From DATMER01 sp963844885 (GTDB taxonomy: Bacteria; Acidobacteriota; Thermoanaerobaculia; Multivoradales; UBA5704): DNA of 64,000 nucleotides. The translations under genes and the position numbers were made by a program. The stretch spans positions 124,001-188,000 of the forward strand of contig CAWJQA010000009.1 of the NCBI GenBank assembly GCA_963844885.1. Reading direction: 5' to 3'. A model generated the notes under the pieces. The model saw nothing but the letters and a program-made list of their open reading frames with translations, did not search any database and was not told the DNA's origin. This document shows positions 44,405 through 56,668 of the stretch, piece after piece. Each line of letters starts with the position of its first letter. Within the stretch, counting starts at the first letter, position 1.

Positions 44405-44815
44405 TCAGAGCCGCTGAAGCGCCGCCGCGAGCCGGTCGCGAATCTTTTCGATCTCCTCGGCCGCATAAGGCACGGCCGCGCCGGAGCCCCAGACGGGACC
44501 GGGCCAGGCTGGATCGGTTTCGAATCGGGCGACAACGTGGATATGGAGCTGAGGTACGATGTTGCCCAGGGCGCCGACGTTCAGCTTGGCCGGCTCGAAA
44601 AGCCGTTCCAACGCCCGGCTCACGAGAGTGATTTCCTCGATGAGCTGCGTCCGATCGTCAGGCGCCAGCTCGTGAATCTCTCGCACCGCTTCCCGCTCCG
44701 GCACCAGGATCAGCCAGGGAAAACGGCGGTCCTTCATCAGCAGCACATGGCAGAGCGGCAGTCGAGCCACCTCGACGGTATCGCGGGCCAGCGTGGGATG
44801 AAGGGTGAAGGGCAT
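44405..44815 (-). CDS. HIT-family hydrolase
   Basis: A 136-residue histidine-triad protein. The catalytic triad region is PQLHIHVVARFETD, following the helix ALERLFEPAKLNVGALGNIV. This form fits HIT-like enzymes that act on nucleotide or nucleoside-phosphate conjugates; the substrate cannot be told. The C-terminal part ends EEIEKIRDRLAAALQRL. Its start lies 8 nt after the stop of the histidine kinase gene, so it is the distal gene of that transcript. No strong ribosome binding site is visible. Confidence 0.85.
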   Translation of the reverse strand: MPFTLHPTLARDTVEVARLPLCHVLLMKDRRFPWLILVPEREAVREIHELAPDDRTQLIEEITLVSRALERLFEPAKLNVGALGNIVPQLHIHVVARFETDPAWPGPVWGSGAAVPYAAEEIEKIRDRLAAALQRL

Positions 44816-44823
44816 GCTGAGAA

Positions 44824-46809
44824 TCAGGCCGCCGGAGCCACTTCGCCGCGAAGAATAAAGACGAAGGTCGAGCCATCGCCCGGAACGCTCTCCACCCGGA
44901 TCTCTCCTCCCAGAAGCTCGGCCAGCCGCTTGCTCATCGCAAGGCCCAGGCCGGCGCCGCTGTAGTGGCGGCTCGGCGAGCCGTCGAGCTGCTGGAAGGG
45001 GATGAAAAGCTTCTCCAGGTCGGCGGCGGCAATGCCGATGCCGGTGTCGCTGACCGCGAAACGGATTTCGACGAGTTTGGCTTCGAGAGGGCGCGCGGAG
45101 AGGGTTATGCGCACCTCGCCTCTGGGTGTGAACTTCACGGCGTTGTCCAGAAGATTGAGGAGGATCTGGCGGGTGCGTGCGCGGTCGCCGATCAGGGCTT
45201 CCGGCGTGCCTTCGGCGATGGTGGAGCGGACCGCGAGACCCTGGCGGGCGGCCATCGGCGCGATGGCCTCCAGGCATTCGGCGACGAGATCTTTCAGGAC
45301 GAAGGGTGCGCGCTCGACGATCAGTTTTCTCGATTCCATCCGGGAGAAGTCGAGGACGTCGTCGATCAGCGCGAGGAGAGAGTTGCCGCTGAGCTGGATG
45401 GCTTGGAGGTATTCGCGCTGGCGCGGTTGGAGGTCGGTGGTGGCGAGCACTTCGGTCATGCCGATGACGCCGTTGAGCGGAGTGCGGATCTCGTGGCTGA
45501 TGTTGGCGAGGAACTCGCTCTTGGCGCGGCTCGCGGCGAGAGCTTTTTCCATGGCGACCTCCAGGGCCCGGGTGCGGTCGCGCACCTGTTCCTCCAGCCG
45601 GAGGCGGAGCCGGTCGAGCTCGTCATGAACGCGCCGGAAGCGGTCGGCGAGGGCCATGCCCATCGTCATCAGAACCGCCGCGAAGCCGAAGCCCGTCAGG
45701 GAGAGGGGGATCGGCAGGGGGATGAGCTGCCGCGCCAGCTCCAGGGCCTGGACGCCGATCATGACGAGCCCGCCGACGGCGATCTTCCGCGCCTCCGCTT
45801 CGCCCCGCCAGGCTTCCAGGACGATCAGCACCGCCGCCAGGACGAGCAGCGGCAAGAGCCACAGCATGCGGGCGAGCGAGCTGGTGATCACCGGCTGGAC
45901 GCTGGGCCAGAGCCCGATGAAGGCGGCGATGGCCACGTGGGAAACCTGATAGGCGCGAAGCAGGGGACGGATGGGCCGGGCGAAGAAACTCCAGAGAAAC
46001 TGGATCGCCACCGCCGCGGCGAGATGGCCGGTCAGGTCGCTCGTCCGGACGGCGATGCCGAGCCCGGCGGTGAGCTGGTAGATCCAGTAGGTGCTGGCGA
46101 AGGTGTTGACCGCGAAAGCCAGAGAGAGCAGGCCGAACCAGAGGTGCGCGACCTGGGTGCGGCGGCGCCCGAAGAGGAGAAGGTGGTAGAGGGCCGCGGC
46201 GATGAAGAACGCGGCCAGCACGAGGAGCGGCACCTCGTTGAGCAGGGCGCCCGTCCAGGCGGCGCGCGTGCGGTCGTTCAGAGCCCGATCGAAGCCGAGG
46301 ATCAGCTCGTGACCGACCGGTCCCGCGTCAGGGTCCCGGTCCGAGGCCCAGTCCACCCGCCGCACGCGGATCGCGAGGCTCAGGGTCCCGGTCGGCCCGA
46401 CGGCGTCGCGAGGCACGCGCAAGACCGTGGGCTCCGCGAACGGCAGATCGGAGGACCAGCCGCGCGAACGGCCGAGCAGCCGGCCGTCCGCGTAGACTTC
46501 GTAGCCGCCGACGTTGGGGGCTCCCAGGAGCAGGCCCAGACGGTCGCGGTCGGCCGCGAGGCGGGCTTCGTCGTCGAGGGGGATCACCCCTCGGAACCAG
46601 GCGAGGCCGTCGAGATCCTGCAGGCCCTGTTCTTGCCAGGTGGCCGGCAGGGGGACCGCCTTCCAGGCGGAGTCGTCGAAGCCGGGGCTTGCCCAGGCAG
46701 GATCATCGCCTGCCCGGACCTTCCACTCCGCGGCCGAGGCTCCGGTCGCGAGCAGGAAGGCAAGGAGGCTGATCGCGATCACGAGCGCACGACGTTCGGT
46801 TGGGCTCAT
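44824..46809 (-). CDS. Membrane sensor histidine kinase, 7TMR-DISM-like
   Basis: A 661-residue protein. A signal peptide (ALVIAISLLAFLLATGASA) leads to a galactose-binding-like periplasmic domain (residues 29-175, WKVRAGDDPAWASPGFDDSA) and then about seven membrane helices (190-388), the 7TMR-DISM layout. A coiled coil precedes the kinase core: H-box NISHEIRTPLNG with phospho-acceptor His439, N-box LLNLLDNAVKF (550-560), DTGIGI (588-593) and GAGLGLAMSKRL (618-629). No receiver domain is attached and no response regulator is nearby, so it is an orphan. The HIT gene follows. Confidence 0.92.
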   Translation of the reverse strand: MSPTERRALVIAISLLAFLLATGASAAEWKVRAGDDPAWASPGFDDSAWKAVPLPATWQEQGLQDLDGLAWFRGVIPLDDEARLAADRDRLGLLLGAPNVGGYEVYADGRLLGRSRGWSSDLPFAEPTVLRVPRDAVGPTGTLSLAIRVRRVDWASDRDPDAGPVGHELILGFDRALNDRTRAAWTGALLNEVPLLVLAAFFIAAALYHLLLFGRRRTQVAHLWFGLLSLAFAVNTFASTYWIYQLTAGLGIAVRTSDLTGHLAAAVAIQFLWSFFARPIRPLLRAYQVSHVAIAAFIGLWPSVQPVITSSLARMLWLLPLLVLAAVLIVLEAWRGEAEARKIAVGGLVMIGVQALELARQLIPLPIPLSLTGFGFAAVLMTMGMALADRFRRVHDELDRLRLRLEEQVRDRTRALEVAMEKALAASRAKSEFLANISHEIRTPLNGVIGMTEVLATTDLQPRQREYLQAIQLSGNSLLALIDDVLDFSRMESRKLIVERAPFVLKDLVAECLEAIAPMAARQGLAVRSTIAEGTPEALIGDRARTRQILLNLLDNAVKFTPRGEVRITLSARPLEAKLVEIRFAVSDTGIGIAAADLEKLFIPFQQLDGSPSRHYSGAGLGLAMSKRLAELLGGEIRVESVPGDGSTFVFILRGEVAPAA

Positions 46810-46866
46810 GAGCTATACGGCATGATAGCGCGTTTCCCCACGAGCCGGCTCGAAGGGAACCTTACT

Positions 46867-47214
46867 TCAAACAGAGGGTTCGAAAAAGTAGGAAGCCCGT
46901 GTCTTGATGCGGCCGTTCTCGAAGGTGTAGACGTCGGCGAAGCGCACGTCCAGGGCCTTGCCGTTGCGATGCACCCCCGTGAAACGGCCCCAGCTCGCGC
47001 CGCTCTCCTCGTCCACCACGACGCGGGTGAGGCCGTGCTCGCCCGCGGCGATGACCCGCACCTCGCGGTAGAAGTGCAGCAGCTCGTCGATGCCGCGGAT
47101 GGGCTCGTAGCCGGGACGCTCGTAGACGACGTCGTCCGTGAAAAAGGCGCGCAGGCCGTCGAAGTCCCGGGTGTCGATCTTGTGGAACATGTCGCGGATG
47201 AACTGCTGGTTCAC
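46867..47214 (-). CDS. SnoaL/NTF2-like protein
   Basis: A 115-residue cone-shaped alpha+beta barrel protein of the NTF2 superfamily. The opening FIRDMFHKIDTRDFDGLRAF, then FTDDVVYERPGYEPIRGIDE, and the closing ADVYTFENGRIKTRASYFF are typical of SnoaL-like polyketide-cyclase-like proteins. Members range from isomerases to ligand-binding proteins, so the substrate is unknown. It ends 58 nt from the start of the divergent gene region and appears to be monocistronic with the aminotransferase upstream. Confidence 0.85.
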   Translation of the reverse strand: MNQQFIRDMFHKIDTRDFDGLRAFFTDDVVYERPGYEPIRGIDELLHFYREVRVIAAGEHGLTRVVVDEESGASWGRFTGVHRNGKALDVRFADVYTFENGRIKTRASYFFEPSV

Positions 47215-47236
47215 GGTTTGCCTCCCTGAGAACGGC

Positions 47237-48316
47237 CTATCCGGCCAGGTATTGTTCCACGTCGCCGCGCGTGGCCCGCACGGAGATGCTCAGGCGGGGA
47301 TCGGCCATCGCGGCGAGCAGGCTCTTGCGCAGCTCGCGGGTGACGGGGCCGGGCTTGCCGTCGCCGACGTCCTGGTGGCCCACCTTGACGACCGGGATGA
47401 GGCCGGCGCCGGTACCGGTGAGGAAAACTTCCCGGTCCGCGCCGGTGAGGTCGCTCGGGAGCATGGCCGATGTCTCTTCGACCGTATGGCCGGCGGCGCG
47501 GGCGGCCTTCATGATCAGGCCGCGGGTGATCCCTTCCAGGCAGTATTCGGCCGGCGGGGTCAGGACGGTGACGCGGCCCGGATCGCTCTCCCAGCCCTCG
47601 TTCCGGATCACCAGGAAGAGGTTGTCGGCGCTGGCTTCGGACACGAACCCCTGCTGGGTCAGCATGAGGGTCTCGGGGCGCTTCTCGGCCAGGGTCTCCA
47701 GGAGCGCCCGGATGTTGTTCAGGTAGTTGCTGGCCTTGACGTTCGGATCGAGGACGTCCGCGCCGGGCCGGCGCACCTGCCGGGCCACGGAAAGCTCGAT
47801 GCCGCGCTCGTAGAGGGCTTCCGGGTAGAGCTGGAGGCGCGCGGCGATGGCGAGGACGGTGCTGCCGATGCAGCGCGGCGGATAGATTCCCAGGTCGCCC
47901 AGGCCGCGGGTGAGGACGAGGCGCACGTAGGCCCGTTCGAGGCGGTCGAGGTCGGCCTCGGCGATGGTCCGGAGAATCTGCAGGGTGAGGTCGACCGGAT
48001 CGTACGGGACGGGGATGCTCAGGCTGCGGGCGCCGCTCTGGAGGCGGGCCAGGTGCTCGCGCCAGGTGAAGAGGCGGCCCTGGACGACCAGGAGCCCTTC
48101 GAACACCGAGTCGCCGTAGAGGGCGCCGTGGTCGAAGACGGAGAGGCCGACCTCGTCGGGCCGGAAGATGCCGTGGCGGCGTTCGAGAGGCTCGGCCGTC
48201 CCCGGGGTGGCGGTCTCGGTGCCGGGGGCCGTGCGCAGCACGCGCGGCGTCAGCCCTTCGAGCCAGGGCATGCTCAGGAAGATGCGGCAGGTCTTGGCGA
48301 TCTCTTGCAGATCCAT
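47237..48316 (-). CDS. Class IV PLP aminotransferase (branched-chain aminotransferase-like)
   Basis: A 359-residue enzyme of fold type IV. The PLP lysine lies in LDPNVKASNYLNNIRALLE, and SVFDHGALYGDSVFEGLLV near the N-terminus plus ERAYVRLVLTRGLGDLGIYP are typical of branched-chain and D-amino-acid aminotransferases. TLMLTQQGFVSEASADNLFL is the phosphate-binding region. It probably moves amino groups from branched-chain amino acids to 2-oxoglutarate; aminodeoxychorismate lyase is an alternative. ATG at 48316 begins an N-terminal extension of about 30 residues; ATG at 48271 is an alternative. The SnoaL-like gene follows. Confidence 0.88.
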   Translation of the reverse strand: MDLQEIAKTCRIFLSMPWLEGLTPRVLRTAPGTETATPGTAEPLERRHGIFRPDEVGLSVFDHGALYGDSVFEGLLVVQGRLFTWREHLARLQSGARSLSIPVPYDPVDLTLQILRTIAEADLDRLERAYVRLVLTRGLGDLGIYPPRCIGSTVLAIAARLQLYPEALYERGIELSVARQVRRPGADVLDPNVKASNYLNNIRALLETLAEKRPETLMLTQQGFVSEASADNLFLVIRNEGWESDPGRVTVLTPPAEYCLEGITRGLIMKAARAAGHTVEETSAMLPSDLTGADREVFLTGTGAGLIPVVKVGHQDVGDGKPGPVTRELRKSLLAAMADPRLSISVRATRGDVEQYLAG

Positions 48317-48424
48317 AGGTGTGATGGAGGGCTGGGCGCCCGTCTCCTCCTCCTTCTGTCTTGACCCGGACTCTATCAACCAGAGATAGTGCGATGAACC
48401 GGCCGATGCGCGCCAGGAGCTGAC

Positions 48425-49605
<1,181 letters not shown>

Positions 49606-51829
49606 CCCTGCACGTAATCCACGCCGATCTCGCGCAGGATGTCGAGCGTCTGGCGGTTTTCCACCGACTCGGCGATCGTGCGGATGCCCATGACCTGGCC
49701 GATCTGGTGGATCGACTCGACCAGCGCCCTCTGCACCGGGCTGCCCACCATGTCGCGCACGAAGGTGCCGTCGATCTTCAGGAAATCGACCGACAGGTTC
49801 TTCAGGTAGGCGAAGGACGACAGGCCGCTGCCGAAGTCGTCGAGGACGAAGCGGCAGCCGAACTTCTTGAGGATGTCGATGAACCGCATGGCCTGCGTCA
49901 GGTTGCCCACCGCCGCGGTCTCGGTGATCTCGAAGCAGATCCGGGTCGGCTCGACGCCGGTCAGCTCCATCTCCTCCAGGACGTATTCGAGGAAATACTC
50001 GTCGCCGATCGACTGGCCCGAGAGATTGATCGCGAAGCAGGTCTCGTCGCCGTGGGAGAGGGTGCGGCAGGCCAGCGAGACGAAGGCGGCGTGGATGACC
50101 CAGCGGTCGATGCTGGCGATGAGGTGGTAGCGCTCGGCGGCCGGGATGAAGGCGCCGGGCGAGGCGATGCGCCCTTCCTCGTCGATCATGCGGATGAAGA
50201 TCTCGCAGAGAGGCGGCTCATGGCCGTTCGGCCGCAGCGGCTCGATGCTCTGCCGGTAGAGGAAGAAGCGGTGCTCGGCGAAGGCCTTGTGGATGCGGTG
50301 GATCCACTGCATCTCGCCGTAGCGCTCGGCGAGGGCGCTGTCGTCCGGCTGGTACTCGTGCATCCGGTTGCGGCCGGTCTCCTTGGCGACGTAGCAGGCG
50401 GCGTCCGCGGCCGAGAGCACCTGGGCCATGTCGAGGCTCTCGCCGGTGATGGGGACGAGGCCGATGCTGACGCCGATCTCGAAGATCCGCTCCTGCCAGC
50501 CGAACCGGAAGCTCCGGACCTCGGTGCGCAGGGCGTCTCCCACCTTGCGGGCGCCGTCGAGCTCGGTGTCCTCCAGGATCACGCCGAACTCGTCGCCGCC
50601 GAGGCGGGCCAGGGTGTCGGTCTTGCGTAGCCGGGTCTTGAGCAGGGCGGTCACCTGCTTGAGCATCTCGTCGCCGGCCAGATGGCCGCAGGTGTCGTTG
50701 ACCACCTTGAACTCGTCGAGGTCGAGGTAGAACAGGGCGTGCAGGCGCCCGTCCTCGCGGGCGGTGTTCAGGCAGTGCTGGAGGCGCTTCTCGAACTCGC
50801 GGCGGTTGATGAGGCCGGTGAGAGGGTCGTGCCGGGCGAGGAACATCATCTCCCGTTCCATGCCGCGGATCTGGGTGACGTCCTTGAAGACGAGCACGCA
50901 GCCGGCGACGCGCCCGAGGCGGTCGCGGATCGGACCCGCCGAATCGCGGACGGCGAAGTCGCGGCCGTCGCGCCGGGTGAGCAGGGAGTAGCCGGGCAGC
51001 TCGATCACGTCCTCTTCCTGGAGGCAGCGCTCGACCGGGTTGGCGAGCGGCTTGCCCGTGGCCTCGTCCATGACGATGAAAATCTTTCCCACCGGCAGGC
51101 CGCACGCCTCGGCCGAGGTCCAGCCGGTCAGGCGCTCGGCCACCGGGTTCAGGTAGTCGACGATGCCGGCGGCGTCGGTGCGGATGACACCGTCGCCGAT
51201 CGAGGCGAGGGTGATCTGCGCGAGCTCTTTCTCCTGGGCGAGGGCCTCGACCATGGTGCGCAGCCGCTCTTCGCCGTCGCGGGCGACCTGCCGGGCCTGC
51301 TCCAGCCGGGTGTTGGTCTCGATCAGGCTCTGCTCGGCCAGCTTGCGCTCGGTGATGTCCACCGCCGAGGCCAGCGCCAGGCCTTCCGGCATGCCGGCTT
51401 CGGGAGGGAGAAGAGTGGAAGTGGCGTCGACCCAGCGCTCCCGGCCGTCCTTGGTCACGATCTTGAATTCGTAGCGCGAGGGCACGGGCTCTCCCCGGAA
51501 GCGCGCCCGGACGCGCTCGCGGATCAGCGACTGGAAATCCGGATGCACCATGTGCCAGGCGGGAAGGCCCACCACCTCCCCGGCGGTGTATCCGGTCAGC
51601 CTCTCGATCGCCGGGTTGACGTAGAGCACCTCATCCTCCCGGTAGACGAGGATGGCCGTGGCCGTGGACTCGGCGAGAGTTCGAAACCACCGGTCCGTCT
51701 GGATCGCCGGACCGTGGGCGGGAGTGGCGAAGGGTTGACTCATGCGCCTCAAGTGACCACAGGTTAACGTCGCCGGAAAACTCATGCAAGAGACAAGCCC
51801 GCGCTTGATCCCGATCCCCCTCTCCCCGG

Positions 51830-51856
51830 CCCTCTCCCCCGTGCCGGGGGAGAGGG
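51830..51856. terminator. GC-rich hairpin; dispersed repeat copy 2
   Basis: It has the same 11-bp stem and 5-nt loop as at 5306-5332, with almost identical flanking bases. It lies just downstream of thiI on the minus strand, where it could end that transcript. Confidence 0.6.
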
Positions 51857-51865
51857 AGCAGGAAA

Positions 51866-53404
51866 TCAACCCCGGACGGCGGGGGCGAGGAGGAGGGCGA
51901 GGGCGGGATCGGCGAGGCGATTGTTCTCCGCCAGGGCCATCAGCTCCTTGAGGCCGCCCCGGAAGTGCCAGGAGCGGAAGCCGCCCTGCCGCATGACCTC
52001 GGCCAGGTGGGCGCTCTTGAGCCCGACCTCGCAGATCAGGACGTACTCCCGGTCGCGGCTGAACGAGGGCCAGGTTTCGAGCGCGTGCCGGAAGTCGAGG
52101 TGGATTGCTCCCGGGTAGTGCCAGGCCTGGAACGCCGACCGCGACCGCAGGTCGAGGACGGTGGCGCCCTCGGGGATGCCGTCGGTCTCGAAGCCCCCCC
52201 CTCCGATACCGCCGAGCGCCGCCTCGTCCAGGTTGCGCAGGTCGTAGACGGTCCGGGCCTCGACGAGCTCCTCCAGCCGGCCGCGGGTCATGGTGGCCTC
52301 GTCGCGCTGGACTTCGGAGAGGGATGCCTTCGTGGAGGGCCGCTTCGGGACGAGGTCGCAGTACTCGCCGACCGCCGCGGACAGGTCGTAGATGCCCATC
52401 TTCCGGGCCACGGCGAGGATCTCGTCCTTGTTGAAGCCGATGAGCGGGCGCAGCACGGGCATGGACGGCGAGACGGCCTGGGAGATGACCGCCAGGTTCT
52501 GGAGGGTCTGGGAGGAGACCTGGCCCATGGCCTCGCCGGTGATCAGGCCCAGGTTGCGCGTCTTGCGGGCGACGCTCTCCCCGGCCTTGAGCATCAGGCG
52601 TTTGAGGACGATCTGCCAGTTGCGGGGCCGGTTCCTCTCCTGAAGCTCCGGGATGAGCGGCTGGAGGTCCACCTCGAACAGGCGCGGCTTGTAGCCGTAG
52701 CTCCAGAGGTCGGCCACCACTTTCATGACCTTGAGCACGCCGAGCCGGTGCGCGGCGCCGCCCAGGTTGCAGAAGAGATAGTCGAGCTGGACCCCCCGCT
52801 TGAGCATCAGCCAGCTCGCCACGGCCGAGTCGAAGCCGCCGGAGACCAGGGCCAGGCCGCGCCCTTCCACGCCCACGGGCAGGCCGCCGAAGCCGCGCGT
52901 CTTGTCGTGGAAGTAGTGGCCCGATCCGGGCTCCAGCTCGACGTAGGCGGTCACCTCCGGCTCGCGCAGGTTCACCTTGGAGCCGGGCGCGTTCTGGAGG
53001 AGGGCGGCGCCGAGCGCGCGCTCCAACGCCATGGAGTCGAAGGGGATCTCCTCGCGTCCGCCGCGGCGGCTGGCCCGCGCCGCGAAGGTCCGGCCGCGGA
53101 CCCCTTCGGCGAAGATCTCGACGCCCGTCCGGGTGATGTCCTCCAGATCCGTCCACGGGCGGCGCTCCACCAGGGAGACGGACTGGATGCCGAAGACGCG
53201 CGGCAGGACGTCCAGGGCCACCAGGGGCACCGGAGTTTCCAGGTAGAACCGGCTCCACGTCGTTTCGAGGCGGTGCGGAATGCCGTGCGAGGTCAGGGCG
53301 TTGCGCACGTTGTGGGCCAGGCGGCGCTGGAAGCGGATACGGGTGTTTCGCGCCTTCGTGTAGAAGTCGCCGGCCAGGCGGAGGATGAGGAGAGGATCGG
53401 ACAT
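51866..53404 (-). CDS. thiI: tRNA 4-thiouridine synthetase ThiI with rhodanese domain
   Basis: A 512-residue enzyme. An N-terminal ferredoxin-like plus THUMP region (residues 1-165) precedes the PP-loop SGGFDSAVASWLMLKRG (188-204) that adenylates tRNA uridine-8. The C-terminus is a rhodanese-like domain (about 400-490) whose LICEVGLKSAHL carries the active-site Cys458. It accepts sulfur from an IscS-type desulfurase for s4U8 in tRNA and, in some bacteria, for the thiamin thiazole. Fused rhodanese is typical of Gram-negative enzymes. A glycine-rich stretch (GGIGGGGFE) links the two halves. Confidence 0.95.
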   Translation of the reverse strand: MSDPLLILRLAGDFYTKARNTRIRFQRRLAHNVRNALTSHGIPHRLETTWSRFYLETPVPLVALDVLPRVFGIQSVSLVERRPWTDLEDITRTGVEIFAEGVRGRTFAARASRRGGREEIPFDSMALERALGAALLQNAPGSKVNLREPEVTAYVELEPGSGHYFHDKTRGFGGLPVGVEGRGLALVSGGFDSAVASWLMLKRGVQLDYLFCNLGGAAHRLGVLKVMKVVADLWSYGYKPRLFEVDLQPLIPELQERNRPRNWQIVLKRLMLKAGESVARKTRNLGLITGEAMGQVSSQTLQNLAVISQAVSPSMPVLRPLIGFNKDEILAVARKMGIYDLSAAVGEYCDLVPKRPSTKASLSEVQRDEATMTRGRLEELVEARTVYDLRNLDEAALGGIGGGGFETDGIPEGATVLDLRSRSAFQAWHYPGAIHLDFRHALETWPSFSRDREYVLICEVGLKSAHLAEVMRQGGFRSWHFRGGLKELMALAENNRLADPALALLLAPAVRG

Positions 53405-53443
53405 GGCGCACCTGGAGCCCGGGAAGGGACGGCCAGTCGGCTC

Positions 53444-53671
53444 CTAGCGCTGGCTTGCGTGCAGGATCGTCAGGCCGACGAGATCGTCTCCTTCATAGCG
53501 GAGGATGACGTCCTCGTCCGTCAATTCGCTGTCCGTGGCGTAACTCGGCTTCTTGAAATTGACGTAGACCACGTCGGCTTCCCGGTCGTAAGACACCCAA
53601 AGATAGTCGTCGGGAGTCTGTTGGACCGCCGGGACGAGCTTCAGGAACTCTCGGATGTCGGCTACGGCCAT
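53444..53671 (-). CDS. DUF2283 family protein
   Basis: A 75-residue protein. YLWVSYDREADVVYVNFKKP and ILRYEGDDLVGLTILHAS are the DUF2283 signature. These small proteins often stand next to DUF4258-type partners and have been thought of as toxin-antitoxin-like, but the function is unknown. No partner gene is beside it. ATG at 53671 has GGAGG 8 nt upstream. Confidence 0.85.
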   Translation of the reverse strand: MAVADIREFLKLVPAVQQTPDDYLWVSYDREADVVYVNFKKPSYATDSELTDEDVILRYEGDDLVGLTILHASQR

Positions 53672-53779
53672 AGTTGTGTCCTCCGATCGAGAGAGCGGAC
53701 GCGGCGGGTCAGGAAGGCCGTTTCTGGACGTGACACTTCCGATCACCCGCGCATTGTAGCGGAGTAGTCTCTCCGTGAG

Positions 53780-56668
53780 CTACGGCCGCCAGACCGTGAC
53801 CGCCCACCAGCGGAAGGCGTCTTCCAGGGGCGAGCCGGGAGTCGGATCGTCCAGCACCCGGGCGACTCCGAGGCGGACGTCCAGGGCCGGAACCCGGCCG
53901 AGGGGGATGGGATCGGTGGACCAGCGCCACTCCAGTCCGGCCAGCGTCAGCCACTCCCCCCGCGGGGAGCCGCCGGACCGGACGCGGTGGCGCTCGAAGA
54001 AGGCCGGCGCCGGCAGGAAGCCGAGGTCCAGCTCCGCCCGCTGCGTCTCGAAGCCGGTCCCGAGAAGTGTCCCCACCGGGAGGGCCGGCGAGACGATCCG
54101 GCCCGAGAGGAGCGGCTCCGGGAGGAGGCTGCTGTCCGCGCCGCCGAGTTGGAACCGGTCGAAGGGGTGGAGGACGTCCGACGAGATGCCGCGCCGCCAG
54201 TCCAGGACGAGACGGGTGTCGCCCTGGCCGATTCCGAGCCGCGCCCGGCCGCTGGAGCGCGACCAGGCGTCGCCGTCCGTCCAGCCGGCCTCGTGGCGGG
54301 CGGCGAGCCCGGCGCTCAGGCGCCACGGGCCATACCGGCGGAAGAGAGAGAACCCGGCGGAGAGCGCGGCGATCCGCTGGTCGAGCGCCGGTCCGGCCTC
54401 CGGCTCCACCTGCCCGAACAGAGTCCGGCCGTCGATCTGAACCGAGCCGCCGCTCCAGGCGTGGTTCCAGCGCGCGGACACCACGGCGCCGCGGCGGTCC
54501 ACGTCGAGCGCGGCCTGCTCGGACGGGCGCTCTCCGGCCTGGAAGAGATGGAGCCCGATCTCGATCGGCCAGCCGCGCCACGCGGCGGAGACCGCTCCGC
54601 CCTCCACCCCGCCGCCGCCGGAGAGCGAGCCCAGGACGAGCCAGTCGAGCCGGCCGACCACGTCGCCGCCCCGCACTCCCACCTCGGCCGCGCCGCCGGA
54701 GGAGGAGCCGGAGCCGCCGATCAACGGCAGAAGCTCCTGCTTCCCCAGGCCGTACGGCCGGGACGCGCCCGGCTCGGTTATCGCGAACGGCACGAACGAC
54801 GCGGGCCTCTCCGGCTCAGAAGGCCGGACGACCGGCGCCAGGCCGGACGGAAGATCCGGGAGCGCGGCAACGGCCTCCTGGGGGAGATCGAGCCGCCGGA
54901 GGTCGAGGCCGTCCGGTTCGAGCGCGAGATAGAAGAGGCCGTCCGGGGCAGGGGCGGGAGAGAACGCGGCGCCGCCGGTGCGGGTAACCGCGAACGGCTC
55001 GCCGTCGAGAGGAAACGCCCAGACGTCGATGAACCCGTGGTCACCGGCCACGGCATAGACGGTACGGCCGTCCGGGCTCCAGGAGGGAGCCGCAACGGTC
55101 CCGTCCTGTGGCGGCGCGAGCGTCCGCTCCTCACCCGACGCCAGCTCCCGGATCACCAGCCGCCAGACGCCTTCCCGGTGGCGGGCGAAGGCGATGCGGC
55201 TGCCGTCGGGAGAGATCCGCGGCCGGTCGTAGACCTCCTCAATCGACGGCGGGGACGGCGGCGTGATCTCCGTCACCACGCCCGTCCCGAGGTCGGCCCG
55301 GACGAGCTGCGAGGCGCCGTTTCGTTGGCGGACGGCCACCGCCCAGGCGCCGTCCGGGGCCGGGTCGGGATCGCGCAGATCGGCCTGCCGGGTGATCCGC
55401 CGGACCGCGCCGGACTCGAGGTGTCCAGAAGAACAGATCGGGATGCAGGAAGCCTTCGCGGTCGGGCTCGAAGCGGACGAAGAGGATCGACCGCCCGTCC
55501 GGCATCCAGCGCGGCATGGTCGGCTCGACGCCGTCCGAGGCGCCGAGCTATGAAGCGGCTTCCGGGGAAACGGCTTCGTGCGCTCGGCGGGGACGTCCTC
55601 GGGGTCGCGCTCCAGCAGCTTGCGGCGCTGCTCCTCCCAGTCCTTCTCTGCTTTTTCGTCGGGCTCGGTCGACCAGACCACGAGGCGGCCGGGTTGATCG
55701 CGGGAGCCGAGGACGATCGCGAGGCGTCTTGCCGTCCGGGGAGACGGCCGGATCGCCGGTGGACCAGGAGAGATCCTGCCAGAGCTCCCCTTCCCGCGAG
55801 TGGAGCGGCGAGGCGGCGCTCGGCCTCCAGAGAGCGCCAGGCCATCTCGGCGCAGAAGCGCCCGTAGAGGTTGGCGGGAGAGTCGCCGAAGACCCCCTGG
55901 AAGGCGTCGTCGAAGTCGCGGACGCGGCGCGCGGCCATAGCGCGCCCAGAGCTTGCGCAGACTGCCCGGGCCGGCGCGCTCCACCAGCCATTCGAGGTAG
56001 GCCGAGCCCACCAGGTAGGCCATGCTCATGCCCTCCCAACTCTGGGAGTCCGAGGCGAGCCGGCCGTAGCCCGGCAGCTTGCCGGCCTCGGCCCAGCGCC
56101 GCAGGATCGCGGCGCGCAGGTCGCTGTTGGGGCGCCCCGAGCCGGTGAGCCGGCCCTCGACGACCGTCGCGTAACCTTCCACGACCCACCGCGGAGCGCC
56201 GAGCGGGATCGGGCCGACGGGCGCGATGCGGGAGAGGAGCTGCCGCCAGGGGTTCCGCGACGGCCGGAGCAGATGGACGAGATGGGTCTCCTCATGGACG
56301 AGAAGCAATTCGGACCACTCCGTATAGTGGCCGATGACCGATTCCGGGCCCGGCGGGCTGGTCCACACCACGAGCCGTGGCCAGCCCAGGATGGGCAGGG
56401 CCATGCCGTTGGCATCGCGACCGGATCGGAGACGAGCACGTCCACCGTCTCCGGCGGCGTCGTATCCGACCTCCGCCGCGACCCGCTCGCGGATCGACTC
56501 CAAACGCTCCGCCGCCCGCCGCGCCCAGGCCTCGGAAGCGGCGGGATGGTGGACGCGGAAGTGGGCCGTCTCCAGCGTCCGCCAGTCGGCGGACGGACCC
56601 TGGGCGGCGGCGGGCAGGGCCAGGAGGAGGGCGAGGGCCGCCCCTGACCTCAAAATCTCAGCGCGCAA
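53780..56668 (-). pseudogene. Peptidase-MA/TolB-propeller/beta-barrel protein, heavily frameshifted
   Basis: It begins at a TTG (complement of 56666-56668) next to the second repeat element, with a signal peptide SGAALALLLALPAAAQG. A gluzincin-type metalloprotease part follows with HEETH at residues 125-129 and WVVEGYATVVEG. TolB-like blades come next (ISPDGSRIAFARHREGVW, WSPDGRTVYAVAGDHG). The C-terminal 270 residues look like an outer-membrane barrel ending DAFRWWAVTVWRP. Between about 55420 and 56450 the conserved reading jumps frames about seven times (for example FDDAFQGVFGDSPANLYGRF and MPRWMPDGRSILFVRFEP are in other frames). Whether this is error or decay is unclear. Confidence 0.75.
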